Shown: positions 7,684 to 16,699 of the stretch, in pieces | Position numbering within the stretch: the stretch's first letter is position 1 | Layout of the letters: the number at the start of each line of letters is the position of its first letter | Assembly: GCA_029256575.1 (NCBI GenBank) | Contig: JAQSXR010000003.1 | Span: 124,001 to 188,000 of the forward strand | DNA length: 64,000 nucleotides | Direction: 5' to 3' | DNA from: Clostridiales bacterium | GTDB lineage: Bacteria > Bacillota > Clostridia > Lachnospirales > JAQSXR01 | Translations under genes and position numbers: made by a program | Notes under the pieces: model-generated | Told to the model about the DNA's origin: nothing | Seen by the model: the letters and a program-made list of their open reading frames with translations, nothing else | Database searches by the model: none

Positions 7684-8918
7684 TGGACAGTAGTACCTTA
7701 ATTATAATAATCGTTTTAGTTTTTCTTTTATTAATGTCAGCTTATTTTTCTGCTGCAGAAACAGCATTCTCGTCATTGAACAAAATTCGATTAAAGAATC
7801 TTGCAAATAACGGTAATAAAAAAGCTATATTAGCCCAGAAACTTGCAGAAAATTACGATAAACTAATATCTTCAATTCTTATCGGAAATAATATTGTTAA
7901 TATTCTTTCTGCGTCACTCGCTACAGCTTTGTTTGTCGATATGTTTGGAAACTCGGGAATAACCTTATCAACGATCGTAATGACAGTTCTTATACTGATC
8001 TTTGGAGAAATAACTCCAAAGAGTATTGCAAAGGAAATCCCTGAAAAGTTTGCGATGACATCAGCACCACTACTAAATTTATTTATAATTATTTTATCAC
8101 CACTTAACTTCTTCTTTACGAAATTCAAGAAATTAATATCAAAAGTAATTGATGTGAAAGACGATAGAAGCATTACAGAAGAAGAAATTCTTACTTTTGT
8201 AGATGAGGCTCAAAGCGAAGGTGGAATTGATGAACATGAAGGGGCATTAATTCGATCCGCAATTGAGTTTAATGACTTAGATGTAAGTGATGTTATAACA
8301 CCAAGAGTTGATATTATTGGTGTAGAACTAAATTCCACATCGGACGAGGTTTTACAAATATTAAAAGATAATGGTTTTTCTAGAACACCAGTATATGATA
8401 AGGTCATCGATAATGTAATTGGAATGATTCATGAAAAAGACTTTTATACTAGATACCAAGATTCTGATTTTGTAATAGAAGATATTGTTAAACCGGTAGT
8501 ATTTGTGAATAAAACAATGAAAATATCAAAACTTCTAAGAAAATTACAACAATCAAAATCTCATATGGCTATTGTGGTAGACGAATATGGTGGAACAGCA
8601 GGTATTGTAACACTTGAAGACATTCTAGAAGAATTAGTTGGTGAGATTTGGGATGAACATGACGAGATTGTAAATGAAATTGTTAAATTAGGTGAAGAAA
8701 AGTATAAAATATCAGGTAATGCTAATTTAGATAAGGTATTAGAACTTTTTGATATAAAAAAACAATATGAATCAAGTACGGTAAGTGGTTGGATTGTCGA
8801 ATTATTAGACAAGATACCAAATGAATCAGATTCCTTTACATATGAAAATCTTAAAATTATTATTACAAAGACTGATTATAGAAGAGTAGTTGAGATCGTA
8901 GTTGCACAAGCAATTTAA
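7683..8918 (+). CDS. Hemolysin/CorC-type membrane protein (CNNM domain, CBS pair, CorC_HlyC domain)
   Basis: A 411-residue protein of the HlyC/CorC (UPF0053) family, which is linked to divalent cation (Mg2+/Co2+) transport. The N-terminal CNNM/DUF21 membrane domain (about residues 1-170) begins SSTLIIIIVLVFLLLMSAYFSAAETAFSSLNKIRL. A CBS pair follows, with DVITPRVDIIGVE and MAIVVDEYGGTAGIVTLEDILEELVGEI, and a C-terminal CorC_HlyC domain closes it. The transport role is inferred from the family. It overlaps the preceding small gene by one base and ends at a strong hairpin. Confidence 0.92.
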   Translation: MDSSTLIIIIVLVFLLLMSAYFSAAETAFSSLNKIRLKNLANNGNKKAILAQKLAENYDKLISSILIGNNIVNILSASLATALFVDMFGNSGITLSTIVMTVLILIFGEITPKSIAKEIPEKFAMTSAPLLNLFIIILSPLNFFFTKFKKLISKVIDVKDDRSITEEEILTFVDEAQSEGGIDEHEGALIRSAIEFNDLDVSDVITPRVDIIGVELNSTSDEVLQILKDNGFSRTPVYDKVIDNVIGMIHEKDFYTRYQDSDFVIEDIVKPVVFVNKTMKISKLLRKLQQSKSHMAIVVDEYGGTAGIVTLEDILEELVGEIWDEHDEIVNEIVKLGEEKYKISGNANLDKVLELFDIKKQYESSTVSGWIVELLDKIPNESDSFTYENLKIIITKTDYRRVVEIVVAQAI

Positions 8919-8929
8919 TTTTTCAATAA

Positions 8930-8980
8930 AATAAAATAAGGATAACCAAGGCTATTAATCTTGGTTATCCTTATTTTATT
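8930..8980 (+). terminator. Long terminator hairpin after corC-like gene
   Basis: A perfect 21-bp stem (AATAAAATAAGGATAACCAAG and its complement) with a 9-base loop. A/T-rich flanks on both sides could let it work in either direction. Confidence 0.85.
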
Positions 8981-9010
8981 TATATTTCCCCATTATTTAA
9001 CAAAATTCTA

Positions 9011-9049
9011 TTCAAGTGCAACATATGTATGATATAATAACATATGTAT
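9011..9049 (+). promoter_or_regulatory. Promoter of the chemoreceptor gene with flanking direct repeats
   Basis: TTCAAG (9011-9016), a 16-base spacer and TATAAT (9033-9038). The direct repeat AACATATGTAT occurs at 9020-9030 and 9039-9049, on either side of the -10 box. Each copy contains the palindrome ACATATGT, and the copies are 19 bases apart. The arrangement suggests an operator. Confidence 0.5.
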
Positions 9050-9105
9050 TGTTTTGCTATTGCTAAACAGATACACCATATAAGTTGAGAGGAAGAGGAG
9101 TATAA

Positions 9106-10818
9106 ATGAAAAAAAAACGAGAAAGCACCTACAAACAAAGGATATTAAAGGAATCTATTAAGAAAAGGCTTAATAACTCATTCTTAAAATTAAGCATAGC
9201 AATTGGAATTATCATGATATTTGGATTGATATCTTTGATTCTGAACGCAACAATTGTTAAGACTTTCTACAATGAAGCATTTACTTCATCTGTCTTTTCA
9301 CAAAAATGCAAAACATACATAGTTTCAATTCAAAATAATATAAATAACGCACTTGCAACAGAATTTAAGTCTGATAAAGAATTATATTCAAAAATGGCCG
9401 AAACAAATAGTGAAAAATTTAATGAAGCTTTAAAAATACTAGATGATTCGTTTGGAAATGAAAAATTAATGAATGATATATATACTATTGTTGAAGACAT
9501 TGATCCATATAGAATTAAAATTTTTACTTTGTTATTAGAAGAAGCATCAAAACGTGAAGTAGAATCAATTATGAAGTATGAATATACAGTAAGGGCTGAC
9601 AGTATTATTTCTAACTTAGACAATATATCTGAACAAGCAGATAAACTTACAAAAAAGCACATATTAAATACTGAAATACTAATTTATTCCTGTATATCTG
9701 TTTTTATTCTTGCAGCAATATTTATAATGCTTATTCTAAAAAAAATGTCAAAGAAAATAATTAGCGGGATTAATACCCCTGTTTCAGAATTGGAAGAGGC
9801 ATTATCTAGAGTATCGCAAGGATATTTAGACAATGAAATTAAATATGATATTGATGATGAACTTGGAATATTAGCTAATAGAACAAGGGATACCATGACT
9901 GAGTTAAAGATATATATTAATAATATATCAGATACTCTAACGAAATTAGCGAAAAAAGACTTAACTGTTTCAGTAGACATTGAATATAAGGGTGATTTTG
10001 AACCTATTAAATCTGCACTTTTGTATATAACCGATGCATTTAATAAGATAATATATGCAATTAAGGAATCTGCTAAGCAAATTACATCTGGAGCACAGCA
10101 TATTGCAGAAAGTGCACAAGCACTATCTGAAGGGGCACAAGATCAGGCGTCTGAAGTGGAAGGCTTAGTTTCAACGATTAACGAAGTTGCGGAAGAAGTT
10201 AGTGGCAATGCTGTAAGAGCACAAGATGTAGCAAAATTAACTGAAAAAACAGTTATTGAAGTAGAAGTAGGAAATAATAGCATGAAATCTTTATTAGGTG
10301 CAATGGAAAAAATATCGAATCAATCGAATCAAATTGCTCAAATTATTAAGGTGATTGATGAAATATCAGAACAAACTAATTTATTGTCATTGAATGCTTC
10401 AATTGAAGCAGCTAGAGCAGGCGAACAAGGAAGAGGCTTTGCCGTAGTAGCTTCTGAAATAGGTAAACTTGCGGCAGCATCTGGAGAAGCTGCTAGAAAT
10501 ACACACAAATTGATTTCAGATAGCATATTTGCGGTAAATGAAGGATCAGACCTTGCGAATGCAACTGCAAAAGTATTAAACAATATTGTAGAATCATCTA
10601 CAAAAACAAGCGAGCTAGTTACTGATATATCAAATTCTTGCATTTCGCAAGATAGTAACTTACAAAATGTATTAAACCAAGTGAATCAAATATCAAGAGT
10701 AGTAGAGATAAATTCTGCGGCTTCGCAAGATAGTTCAGCAGCCAGCCAAGAACTTTTAGCACAAGCAGACACACTTTTATCAGAAATGAACGAATTCATT
10801 TTAACAAAATACAACTAA
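9106..10818 (+). CDS. Methyl-accepting chemotaxis protein
   Basis: A 570-residue transmembrane chemoreceptor. It has one membrane segment at about residues 29-51, an extracellular sensor region of about 135 residues, a second segment at about 188-211 ([21 protein letters not shown]), a HAMP linker and a cytoplasmic signalling coiled coil. The conserved hairpin tip [37 protein letters not shown] contacts CheA/CheW in the family. The C-terminus (FILTKYN) lacks a CheR-docking pentapeptide. The start follows GAGAGGAAGAGGAG. The ligand cannot be told. It stands alone, with no che genes beside it. Confidence 0.95.
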   Translation: MKKKRESTYKQRILKESIKKRLNNSFLKLSIAIGIIMIFGLISLILNATIVKTFYNEAFTSSVFSQKCKTYIVSIQNNINNALATEFKSDKELYSKMAETNSEKFNEALKILDDSFGNEKLMNDIYTIVEDIDPYRIKIFTLLLEEASKREVESIMKYEYTVRADSIISNLDNISEQADKLTKKHILNTEILIYSCISVFILAAIFIMLILKKMSKKIISGINTPVSELEEALSRVSQGYLDNEIKYDIDDELGILANRTRDTMTELKIYINNISDTLTKLAKKDLTVSVDIEYKGDFEPIKSALLYITDAFNKIIYAIKESAKQITSGAQHIAESAQALSEGAQDQASEVEGLVSTINEVAEEVSGNAVRAQDVAKLTEKTVIEVEVGNNSMKSLLGAMEKISNQSNQIAQIIKVIDEISEQTNLLSLNASIEAARAGEQGRGFAVVASEIGKLAAASGEAARNTHKLISDSIFAVNEGSDLANATAKVLNNIVESSTKTSELVTDISNSCISQDSNLQNVLNQVNQISRVVEINSAASQDSSAASQELLAQADTLLSEMNEFILTKYN

Positions 10819-10845
10819 TACAATAGCATACCATAATATTAAAAC

Positions 10846-10874
10846 GAATAAATAGCTAACTTCCCACATATATT
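10846..10874 (+). promoter_or_regulatory. Candidate sporulation sigma-E promoter of spoIVA
   Basis: GAATAAA (10846-10852), a 14-base spacer and CATATATT (10867-10874). The -10 matches the sigma-E consensus CATACAHT at 7 of 8 positions; the -35 matches KMATATT at 5 of 7. Sigma-E control of spoIVA is established in Bacillus; this site is an inference. Confidence 0.4.
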
Positions 10875-10904
10875 TTACTACTAATAATATGGGAGGTTAT
10901 TGTT

Positions 10905-12380
10905 TTGGAACAATACGATATTTATAATGATATAATGGCGAGAACAAACGGCGATATATACATAGGTGTTGTAGGACCAGTAAGAACAGGTAAATCTACT
11001 TTTATAAAGAGATTTATGGACTTACTTGTTCTACCAAACATTGAAAATGTACATAGTCGTGAACGGGCGAAAGATGAATTACCACAAAGTGCGGCGGGGA
11101 AAACTATAATGACTACAGAACCAAAGTTTATACCGAAGGAAACCACCACGATAAAGCTACAAGATGGTATTGAATTTAACGTTAGGCTAATTGATTGTGT
11201 TGGGTATATGGTTGATGGAGCATCTGGTCATATTGAAAATGATCAAGAAAGAATGGTAAAAACACCTTGGTTTGATCATGAAATACCTTTTACACAAGCA
11301 GCGGAAATGGGTACGAAAAAGGTTATCAATGATCACTCAACAATAGGTATTGTAATCACCACTGACGGTTCAATCGGTGAAATTCCAAGGCAAGGATATA
11401 TAGCGCCTGAAGAAAGGACAATAAATGAATTAAAGAAGATAGGAAAACCATTTATTGTTTTGCTAAATTCATCAAGGCCTTATGCGGATGAAACGAAGAG
11501 ATTACAAACTGAATTAGAAGCAAAGTATGGAGTTACAGTTTTAGCAGTAAACTGTGAGCAATTGAGAAAAGATGACATAGCTAAAATAATGGAAAACATA
11601 CTTATGGAATTCCCGGTAAGTGAGCTTAATTTCAAGATTCCAAAGTGGGCAGAAATGTTACCTGATAATCATTGGTTAAAGTTAGATCTAATTGATAATA
11701 TTAGAGATATTTTTGCTAGAATAAATGTAATTCGGGATGTAAATAATGATAACTTCAATACGAGTAGTGAATTTATTAATAAGATGACCTTAGAAAAGAT
11801 TGATATGTCAAAAGGTTGTGCGAAAGTAAATGTAGAATTTGATGATTCAAATTATTACAAAGTATTAAGTGATATACTAGGGAAAGAAATTAAAGATGAA
11901 TATCATTTTATTACAATGCTCAAGAAATATTCAAATATGGAAACAGAATACAATAAAGTTTCACACGCTCTTGATGCAGTAAAATTCAAAGGGTATGGTG
12001 TTGTTACGCCAGTACTTGAAGAAATCAGATTATCAGAACCAGAATTAATTAAGCACGGAAATAAATATGGAATTAAATTAAAAGCTACAGCTCCTACTGT
12101 TCATATGATTAGGGCTAATATTGAAACGGAAGTTGCTCCAATTGTTGGAAGTGAACAACAAGCAACAGATATGGTTAATTTCTTTAAAGATGAAATGGCA
12201 TCAGGATCAAAACAAATTTGGGAATCAAATATCTTTGGTAAATCATTGCAACAATTAGTGGATGAAGGATTAAATAACAAGATATATAAGATGACCGATG
12301 AAAGTCAATTGAAGCTACAAGAAACACTACAAAGGATTATTAATGAAGGAAATGGCGGATTAGTTTGTATAATAATTTAA
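10905..12380 (+). CDS. spoIVA: Stage IV sporulation protein A (SpoIVA)
   Basis: SpoIVA is the ATP-hydrolysing scaffold of the spore coat basement layer on the outer forespore membrane in the mother cell. The 491-residue length is typical. Recognised parts are the N-terminal MEQYDIYNDIMARTNGDIYIGVVGPVRTGKSTFIKRFMDLLVLPNI with the Walker A loop GPVRTGKST near residues 24-32, and the conserved C-terminus NGGLVCIII. The start is TTG, placed 7-8 bases after GGGAGG. The SD can pair with CTTCCC upstream (10860-10865). A strong terminator follows. Confidence 0.97.
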   Translation: MEQYDIYNDIMARTNGDIYIGVVGPVRTGKSTFIKRFMDLLVLPNIENVHSRERAKDELPQSAAGKTIMTTEPKFIPKETTTIKLQDGIEFNVRLIDCVGYMVDGASGHIENDQERMVKTPWFDHEIPFTQAAEMGTKKVINDHSTIGIVITTDGSIGEIPRQGYIAPEERTINELKKIGKPFIVLLNSSRPYADETKRLQTELEAKYGVTVLAVNCEQLRKDDIAKIMENILMEFPVSELNFKIPKWAEMLPDNHWLKLDLIDNIRDIFARINVIRDVNNDNFNTSSEFINKMTLEKIDMSKGCAKVNVEFDDSNYYKVLSDILGKEIKDEYHFITMLKKYSNMETEYNKVSHALDAVKFKGYGVVTPVLEEIRLSEPELIKHGNKYGIKLKATAPTVHMIRANIETEVAPIVGSEQQATDMVNFFKDEMASGSKQIWESNIFGKSLQQLVDEGLNNKIYKMTDESQLKLQETLQRIINEGNGGLVCIII

Positions 12381-12388
12381 TATAAAAA

Positions 12389-12425
12389 ATAAATACCTGT
12401 AATATTCTACAGGTATTTATTTTTT
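12389..12425 (+). terminator. Terminator of spoIVA
   Basis: A perfect 13-bp stem ATAAATACCTGTA/TACAGGTATTTAT with a 6-base loop and a T-run. Confidence 0.9.
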
Positions 12426-12461
12426 CTTGAATGATATATAATTGAACAAACTATGACGACG

Positions 12462-12491
12462 TTGACAACTTCTTTCGAATTGGATTATAAT
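12462..12491 (+). promoter_or_regulatory. Promoter of ridA
   Basis: TTGACA (12462-12467), an 18-base spacer and TATAAT (12486-12491). Confidence 0.7.
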
Positions 12492-12526
12492 GAACAAGTA
12501 AAAATTCAAAAACAGGAGATACCAAT

Positions 12527-12898
12527 ATGAATAAAGTAGTTTCAACAAATAATGCACCACAAGCAATAGGTCCATATTCACAAGCAATTATTATCAATGA
12601 ATTAGTTTTTACATCTGGACAAATTCCATTAACTGCTGCAGGTGATGTAGTAGAAGGTAATATTACAGTTCAAACGGAACAAGTTATGAAAAATTTAGAT
12701 GCAGTGTTAACAAAAGCTGGAAGTTCCTTTACAAAAGCGATTAAAACCACTTGCTTTTTAGCGGATATGGCTGATTTTGCAGATTTTAATTTGGTATATG
12801 CTAAGTATTTCACAGGTAAGCCAGCACGTTCTTGTGTAGCTGTAAAAACATTGCCTAAGAATGTTTTATGTGAAGTTGAGGTTATTGCATCGCTATAA
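12527..12898 (+). CDS. ridA: RidA family enamine/imine deaminase
   Basis: A 123-residue RidA/YjgF family protein, which in the family hydrolyses reactive 2-aminoacrylate-type enamines and protects PLP enzymes. It shows the N-terminal NAPQAIGPYSQAI, FTSGQIPL, and the C-terminal GKPARSCVAVKTLPKNVLCEVEVIASL with the conserved arginine that binds the substrate carboxylate and the EVE segment. An AGGAG site precedes the start. It may be co-transcribed with the M23 peptidase 38 bases downstream. Confidence 0.93.
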   Translation: MNKVVSTNNAPQAIGPYSQAIIINELVFTSGQIPLTAAGDVVEGNITVQTEQVMKNLDAVLTKAGSSFTKAIKTTCFLADMADFADFNLVYAKYFTGKPARSCVAVKTLPKNVLCEVEVIASL

Positions 12899-12936
12899 TA
12901 TTGCATATACTGTATAAAAACTAAAAGGGTGGTACT

Positions 12937-13623
12937 ATGCGTTCTCTTAATATGAGGTATCGATATTCGCATTTTAGATATTATGCAGATAACATTATTA
13001 GATATATATTTTTTATATTTTGCTGTGTAGTTGTAATCATAATCGAAATGTTAGTAATCAATAAATATTTAGGTAAAACACCTATTGCAAAAGATAGATC
13101 TGATAAAATTACAAAAACTCATTATTCAAATGTTTTAGAGGAAGCGGAGTATTTTCCAATCCCTGAAAATCTAAATACTACAGGAGTAACGTATAGTTAT
13201 ATTGATTCTTTTGGTGATCCTAGAACATACGGTGGGGATCGTCAGCATCAAGGAATTGATATTATGGATGATAGTAATACAAGAGGGTACTTTCCGATAA
13301 TTAGTGTATCAAAAGGTGAAGTTGAAAATATTGGATGGATAGAAAAGGGCGGATACCGAATAGGAATACGATCAGAGAGTGGTTATTACTATTATTATGC
13401 GCATCTTTCTTCCTACGCATTGGATATGGAGATTGGTAAACAAGTTGTTGCGGGTGAATTATTAGGATTTATGGGTGATACAGGATATAGTGAAATCGAA
13501 GGAACGACTGGGAACTTCCCTGTACATTTGCATTTTGGTATCTGTTTAAAAGAGGATGAATGGTTAAATCCATATGAAATATTACTGGAACTCGAAAACC
13601 GTAAACTAAAGACGAAGTATTAA
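12937..13623 (+). CDS. Membrane-anchored M23 family metallopeptidase (LytM domain)
   Basis: A 228-residue protein with one N-terminal membrane segment (about residues 23-43) and an extracellular LytM/peptidase M23 domain. The zinc-site motifs are HQGIDIMD and the terminal HLHFGI, with YYAHLSS between them. Members cleave peptidoglycan cross-links, or act as regulators when the site is degenerate; here both histidine motifs are present. The start follows GGGTGG. The next gene encodes another membrane-anchored hydrolase, which suggests a joint envelope role. Confidence 0.88.
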   Translation: MRSLNMRYRYSHFRYYADNIIRYIFFIFCCVVVIIIEMLVINKYLGKTPIAKDRSDKITKTHYSNVLEEAEYFPIPENLNTTGVTYSYIDSFGDPRTYGGDRQHQGIDIMDDSNTRGYFPIISVSKGEVENIGWIEKGGYRIGIRSESGYYYYYAHLSSYALDMEIGKQVVAGELLGFMGDTGYSEIEGTTGNFPVHLHFGICLKEDEWLNPYEILLELENRKLKTKY

Positions 13624-13663
13624 CAAACTCATAATGAGTACATAATTTTAAAGAGGGAATGAC

Positions 13664-14515
13664 ATGAAAAGGCCTGCTAAATTAAATAAAAAAACCAGAT
13701 TATCTATCTTAACGATTGTAGCAGTCTTACTAATAGTTGCTATAATAATATATAACAAAAACCTAAATGCTCAATATTTTCGACCAGATTATAAACAAGA
13801 AGATGTAACGAGTATCCTTAATCAAGAATATATATCAGAAGAGGACTACGAGTATATATTAAAACAAACAGGATTAGGAAAAGATGTAATTGATACATTA
13901 TTACAAGAGCAAGATGGAATAGAAGAGATTAAAGACTATCAAGCTAATTTTTTTGGTGAACGAGAAATAGTCAAAGATAAAATAAACTTAATTACAAACG
14001 AAGATAAATATATATCCAATTCATCTGGTTTGCCAAATACCTTTCCGATGGAAAATATTAAAGATGGGTATATTTTAATTACAACCTCAACTTTTACAGC
14101 GGGTTATAGGCATGGTCACGCAGGATTGGTTATAGATGCGGAGAACGGAATTGTATTAGAATCTCTAGAACCTGGAACTGTATCAAAACAACAAAAATTA
14201 GAGGATTGGTTGGATTTTCCCAATGTTATAATACTTAAACTAAAAGGTGTTCCAGATGCAAAACATGCTAAAATAGCGGACTATGCTTCATCGCATCTAA
14301 GAGGATATAAGTACAATTTATTTTCAAGTAAGAATAAAGGTGTTATCAAAGAAAAAACATATTGCTCATTACTAATATGGCAAGCCTTTAAAGAATATGG
14401 TTATAATCTAGACTCTGACAAAGGATTTTGGGTAACTCCAGAGGATATAGGAAATAGTGATTTATTAGAAGTAGTATATGCATCAGGAGTAGATCCAATT
14501 AATAGATGGAATTAA
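13664..14515 (+). CDS. Membrane-anchored YiiX/NlpC-P60-like cysteine hydrolase
   Basis: A 283-residue protein with an N-terminal membrane anchor (about residues 13-31, LSILTIVAVLLIVAIIIY). The C-terminal half resembles the permuted papain-like YiiX/YebB group: GYRHGHAGLVIDAENGIVLES carries the histidine and YCSLLIWQAFKEYGYNLDSD the cysteine. The region between is a low-similarity linker with acidic patches. It probably acts on an amide bond in the cell envelope; the substrate is unknown. It lies 40 bases after the M23 gene and is followed within 6 bases by the palindromic repeat cluster. Confidence 0.75.
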   Translation: MKRPAKLNKKTRLSILTIVAVLLIVAIIIYNKNLNAQYFRPDYKQEDVTSILNQEYISEEDYEYILKQTGLGKDVIDTLLQEQDGIEEIKDYQANFFGEREIVKDKINLITNEDKYISNSSGLPNTFPMENIKDGYILITTSTFTAGYRHGHAGLVIDAENGIVLESLEPGTVSKQQKLEDWLDFPNVIILKLKGVPDAKHAKIADYASSHLRGYKYNLFSSKNKGVIKEKTYCSLLIWQAFKEYGYNLDSDKGFWVTPEDIGNSDLLEVVYASGVDPINRWN

Positions 14516-14520
14516 AGAAT

Positions 14521-14664
14521 GATACAATGGGGACGGTTCTTTTTGTATCACTTTAATACAAAGGGGACGGTCCTCGAGGACCGTCCCCTTTATATCATGT
14601 TGATACAAAAAGAACCGTCCCTAATGTATCAACATGATACAAAAAGAACCGTCCCCATTGTATT
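14521..14664 (+). repeat. REP-like palindromic repeat cluster (four units, head-to-head)
   Basis: Four copies of a ~30-bp unit with the core GGGGACGGTTCTTTTTGTATC fill the space between two convergent genes. Copy 1 (14521-14550) is forward. A perfect 32-bp palindrome (14560-14591) centred on CTCGAG looks like two shortened units fused head-to-head. Two reverse copies follow at 14601-14631 and 14635-14664. Copy 1 and the last copy are nearly perfect reverse complements, so the whole cluster can fold into one large hairpin. The same unit occurs at 47881-47979. It ends 2 bases from the stop of the minus-strand gene. Confidence 0.92.
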
Positions 14665-14666
14665 AC

Positions 14667-16244
14667 TTAATATATGAATGGTACTGTTGAGCTTAGTATT
14701 GTATGCTCGTAGCCCATTTGATTTACAGCTATTTCATCTAAAATATTTAACTTTGAAATATCAAAATCTGATAAAACTAATAGATTTGGAGTTTTATATT
14801 CTGTTGCGAATAAGTCTCCATTTATTGAAACTTTACTATAATCGGTAAAGTTTGCCCCTTCGATATAAAGTAAATCATCTTCGATATAAACATTATTTAT
14901 TGTTATAGGTTTAATTCCTAATTGCAAGTCTGTTGCTTCAAAAGGATTAATTTCATTATAAACAAATCTATCACCGTATAACATATCGTATTGTAAAAGT
15001 TCTAAATTTGTTAAGTATTCTTCTTTATCGCTATTTCCTTGATGAAATTTCATTAGTGTTCCAATATTAAGATCAATTTTATCAAAGATCGAAGAGGTTA
15101 ATTGGAAAGCTTGAAGTTCTTTGTCTTCTTGATCTAACCCAAAGTTATCCCAAATCACATATTCTGTTTGAAAAATTGAGTTATTCTTTAAATCTTCTTC
15201 TTTTAGATTAAGGCTAGGAAGATGGTCACCATAGAGAACTAAGATTGTTTCTTCACCATATGCTTCAAGCGCTTTAATTAAATCACCAATAAATATATCC
15301 ATTTCATATGTTTGATTAATAAAATACTCATATTCATTTTTTACTTCTGTACTATCAATTCCTGAGATCTGAATCTTAGGATTCTCAAGTATTGGTTCTT
15401 CTGGATATGGCCCGTGTCCTTGAACAGAAATAGTATAGATAAAATCATTTTCTGTAGTTGAATTAAGAGCCGATAGTATTTGTTCTGTTAATATTTTATC
15501 CTTTGCCCATTCAGTAGGTGTAAATTCACTTACATTCATATACTCAATTGCAGTGAACGTATCGAAGCCAAGTTGGGAGAAGATATGATTTCTATTATAA
15601 AAAGTAGTTTCGTTATTATGAATTGCATGTGCTTTATACCCTATTGATTTTAGATTAAAGGCAATACTTTCAGCAGTTGTTTTCTTAAGAATCGTTTTAT
15701 AAGGATATTCGCCAGTTCCAAAAAAGTCTAAATTCATTCCAGTTATTATTTCAAATTCTGAGTTAGCAGTACCGGCACCAATTGTTGGAACGTTCAAAAA
15801 ACCAGAAGAGTAGTTTTGTTTTAATTTTGTGAAATTTGGAACTGGATCTTCTGATAAAATAACATTTGATAATAATTTCGCATCAAAGAATGATTCAAGT
15901 TGAAGCATTATAATATTTGGCTTTTTTGTTACGTTTTTTTGTTTCGGTAAATTCTTAATTATGTTATCAATAGTTTCTTTATTATAATCTATTGGTTTAT
16001 CCATACCTGAATTTAATAAAGTGGTGGAAAAGCAATAAGTAAAACCATAATCTTCATATGCATAAGCTATGTTGACGAATTTACTAGATAACATACCAGT
16101 TTTAAAATTTATCATTGTCAATGCAGTGAAAGAACATAAATAAATCGTAATTAAGGCTAAATTCTTGCGATAATTTATTTTTTCTTTATGCTTTGGAGCT
16201 AGAATCCATAAAGCTAAAAATGCACAAGGAAAGTACAACACCAT
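14667..16244 (-). pseudogene. LTA synthase-like sulfatase-fold protein, catalytic part of a frameshifted gene
   Basis: The frame encodes the extracellular sulfatase-fold phosphoglycerol transferase domain of an LTA-synthase-family membrane protein. It keeps PNIIMLQLESFFD, the GAGTANSEFEIITG segment with the nucleophile threonine, VQGHGPYPEEP and YGDHLPSL metal-site residues. The ATG at 16244 has no ribosome site. The true gene starts at 16503 in another frame (see next entry). At the junction the first frame reads ITNGVVLS and this one resumes at CAFLALWILAPKHKEKINY. From memory of family members, about 40-45 residues of membrane region normally separate these. An out-of-frame deletion is the simplest explanation. 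Confidence 0.75.
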
Positions 16245-16503
16245 TCGTAATTCCAGCAGTTAACCAAATAGTACATATAAATACATATGTAAATATTCTT
16301 CTTTTTACTAAAAGTACAATTAGAAAAGTTGAGAGTATTATCAATACATTATATATAAATAAAAATGGATGAAGGAACAAATACGTAAGCGCTCCGATAA
16401 ATGAATTCCTATTAAAAACTTCTATAATAAATGTTATGATGATAGCCAGAATTATGGGTGGCTTAATCGAATTTATATTAATATTTTTTATACGTCTAAT
16501 CAT
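16186..16503 (-). pseudogene. N-terminal membrane part of the same LTA synthase-like gene
   Basis: A 105-residue open frame with a good ribosome site (AAAGGAGTGATTTT before the ATG). It encodes about three to four membrane helices (PPIILAIIITFIIEVF, GALTYLFLHPFLFIYNVLIILSTFLIVLLV, IFTYVFICTIWLTAGITNGVVL), matching the N-terminal membrane domain of LTA-synthase-like proteins. After ITNGVVL it continues in the wrong frame (SLCIFSFMDSSSKA) to a stop, overlapping the catalytic frame by 59 bases. It is the 5' end of the broken gene, not a separate gene. Confidence 0.75.
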
Positions 16504-16699
16504 AAAATCACTCCTTTATGAATCAATACATTACTATATTACAATTATCTAGAATATGATACTGTTATTTTAATTATTTGTCAATCCAAATAAAACAAAA
16601 ATCGATAGAAGATGAAGGAAATCTGTGATATAATTCTCAATAGGCGTCGTTAGGGACTATTAATCATATGTTTATGATTCTAGTCAAGGAGGGGAAGTA

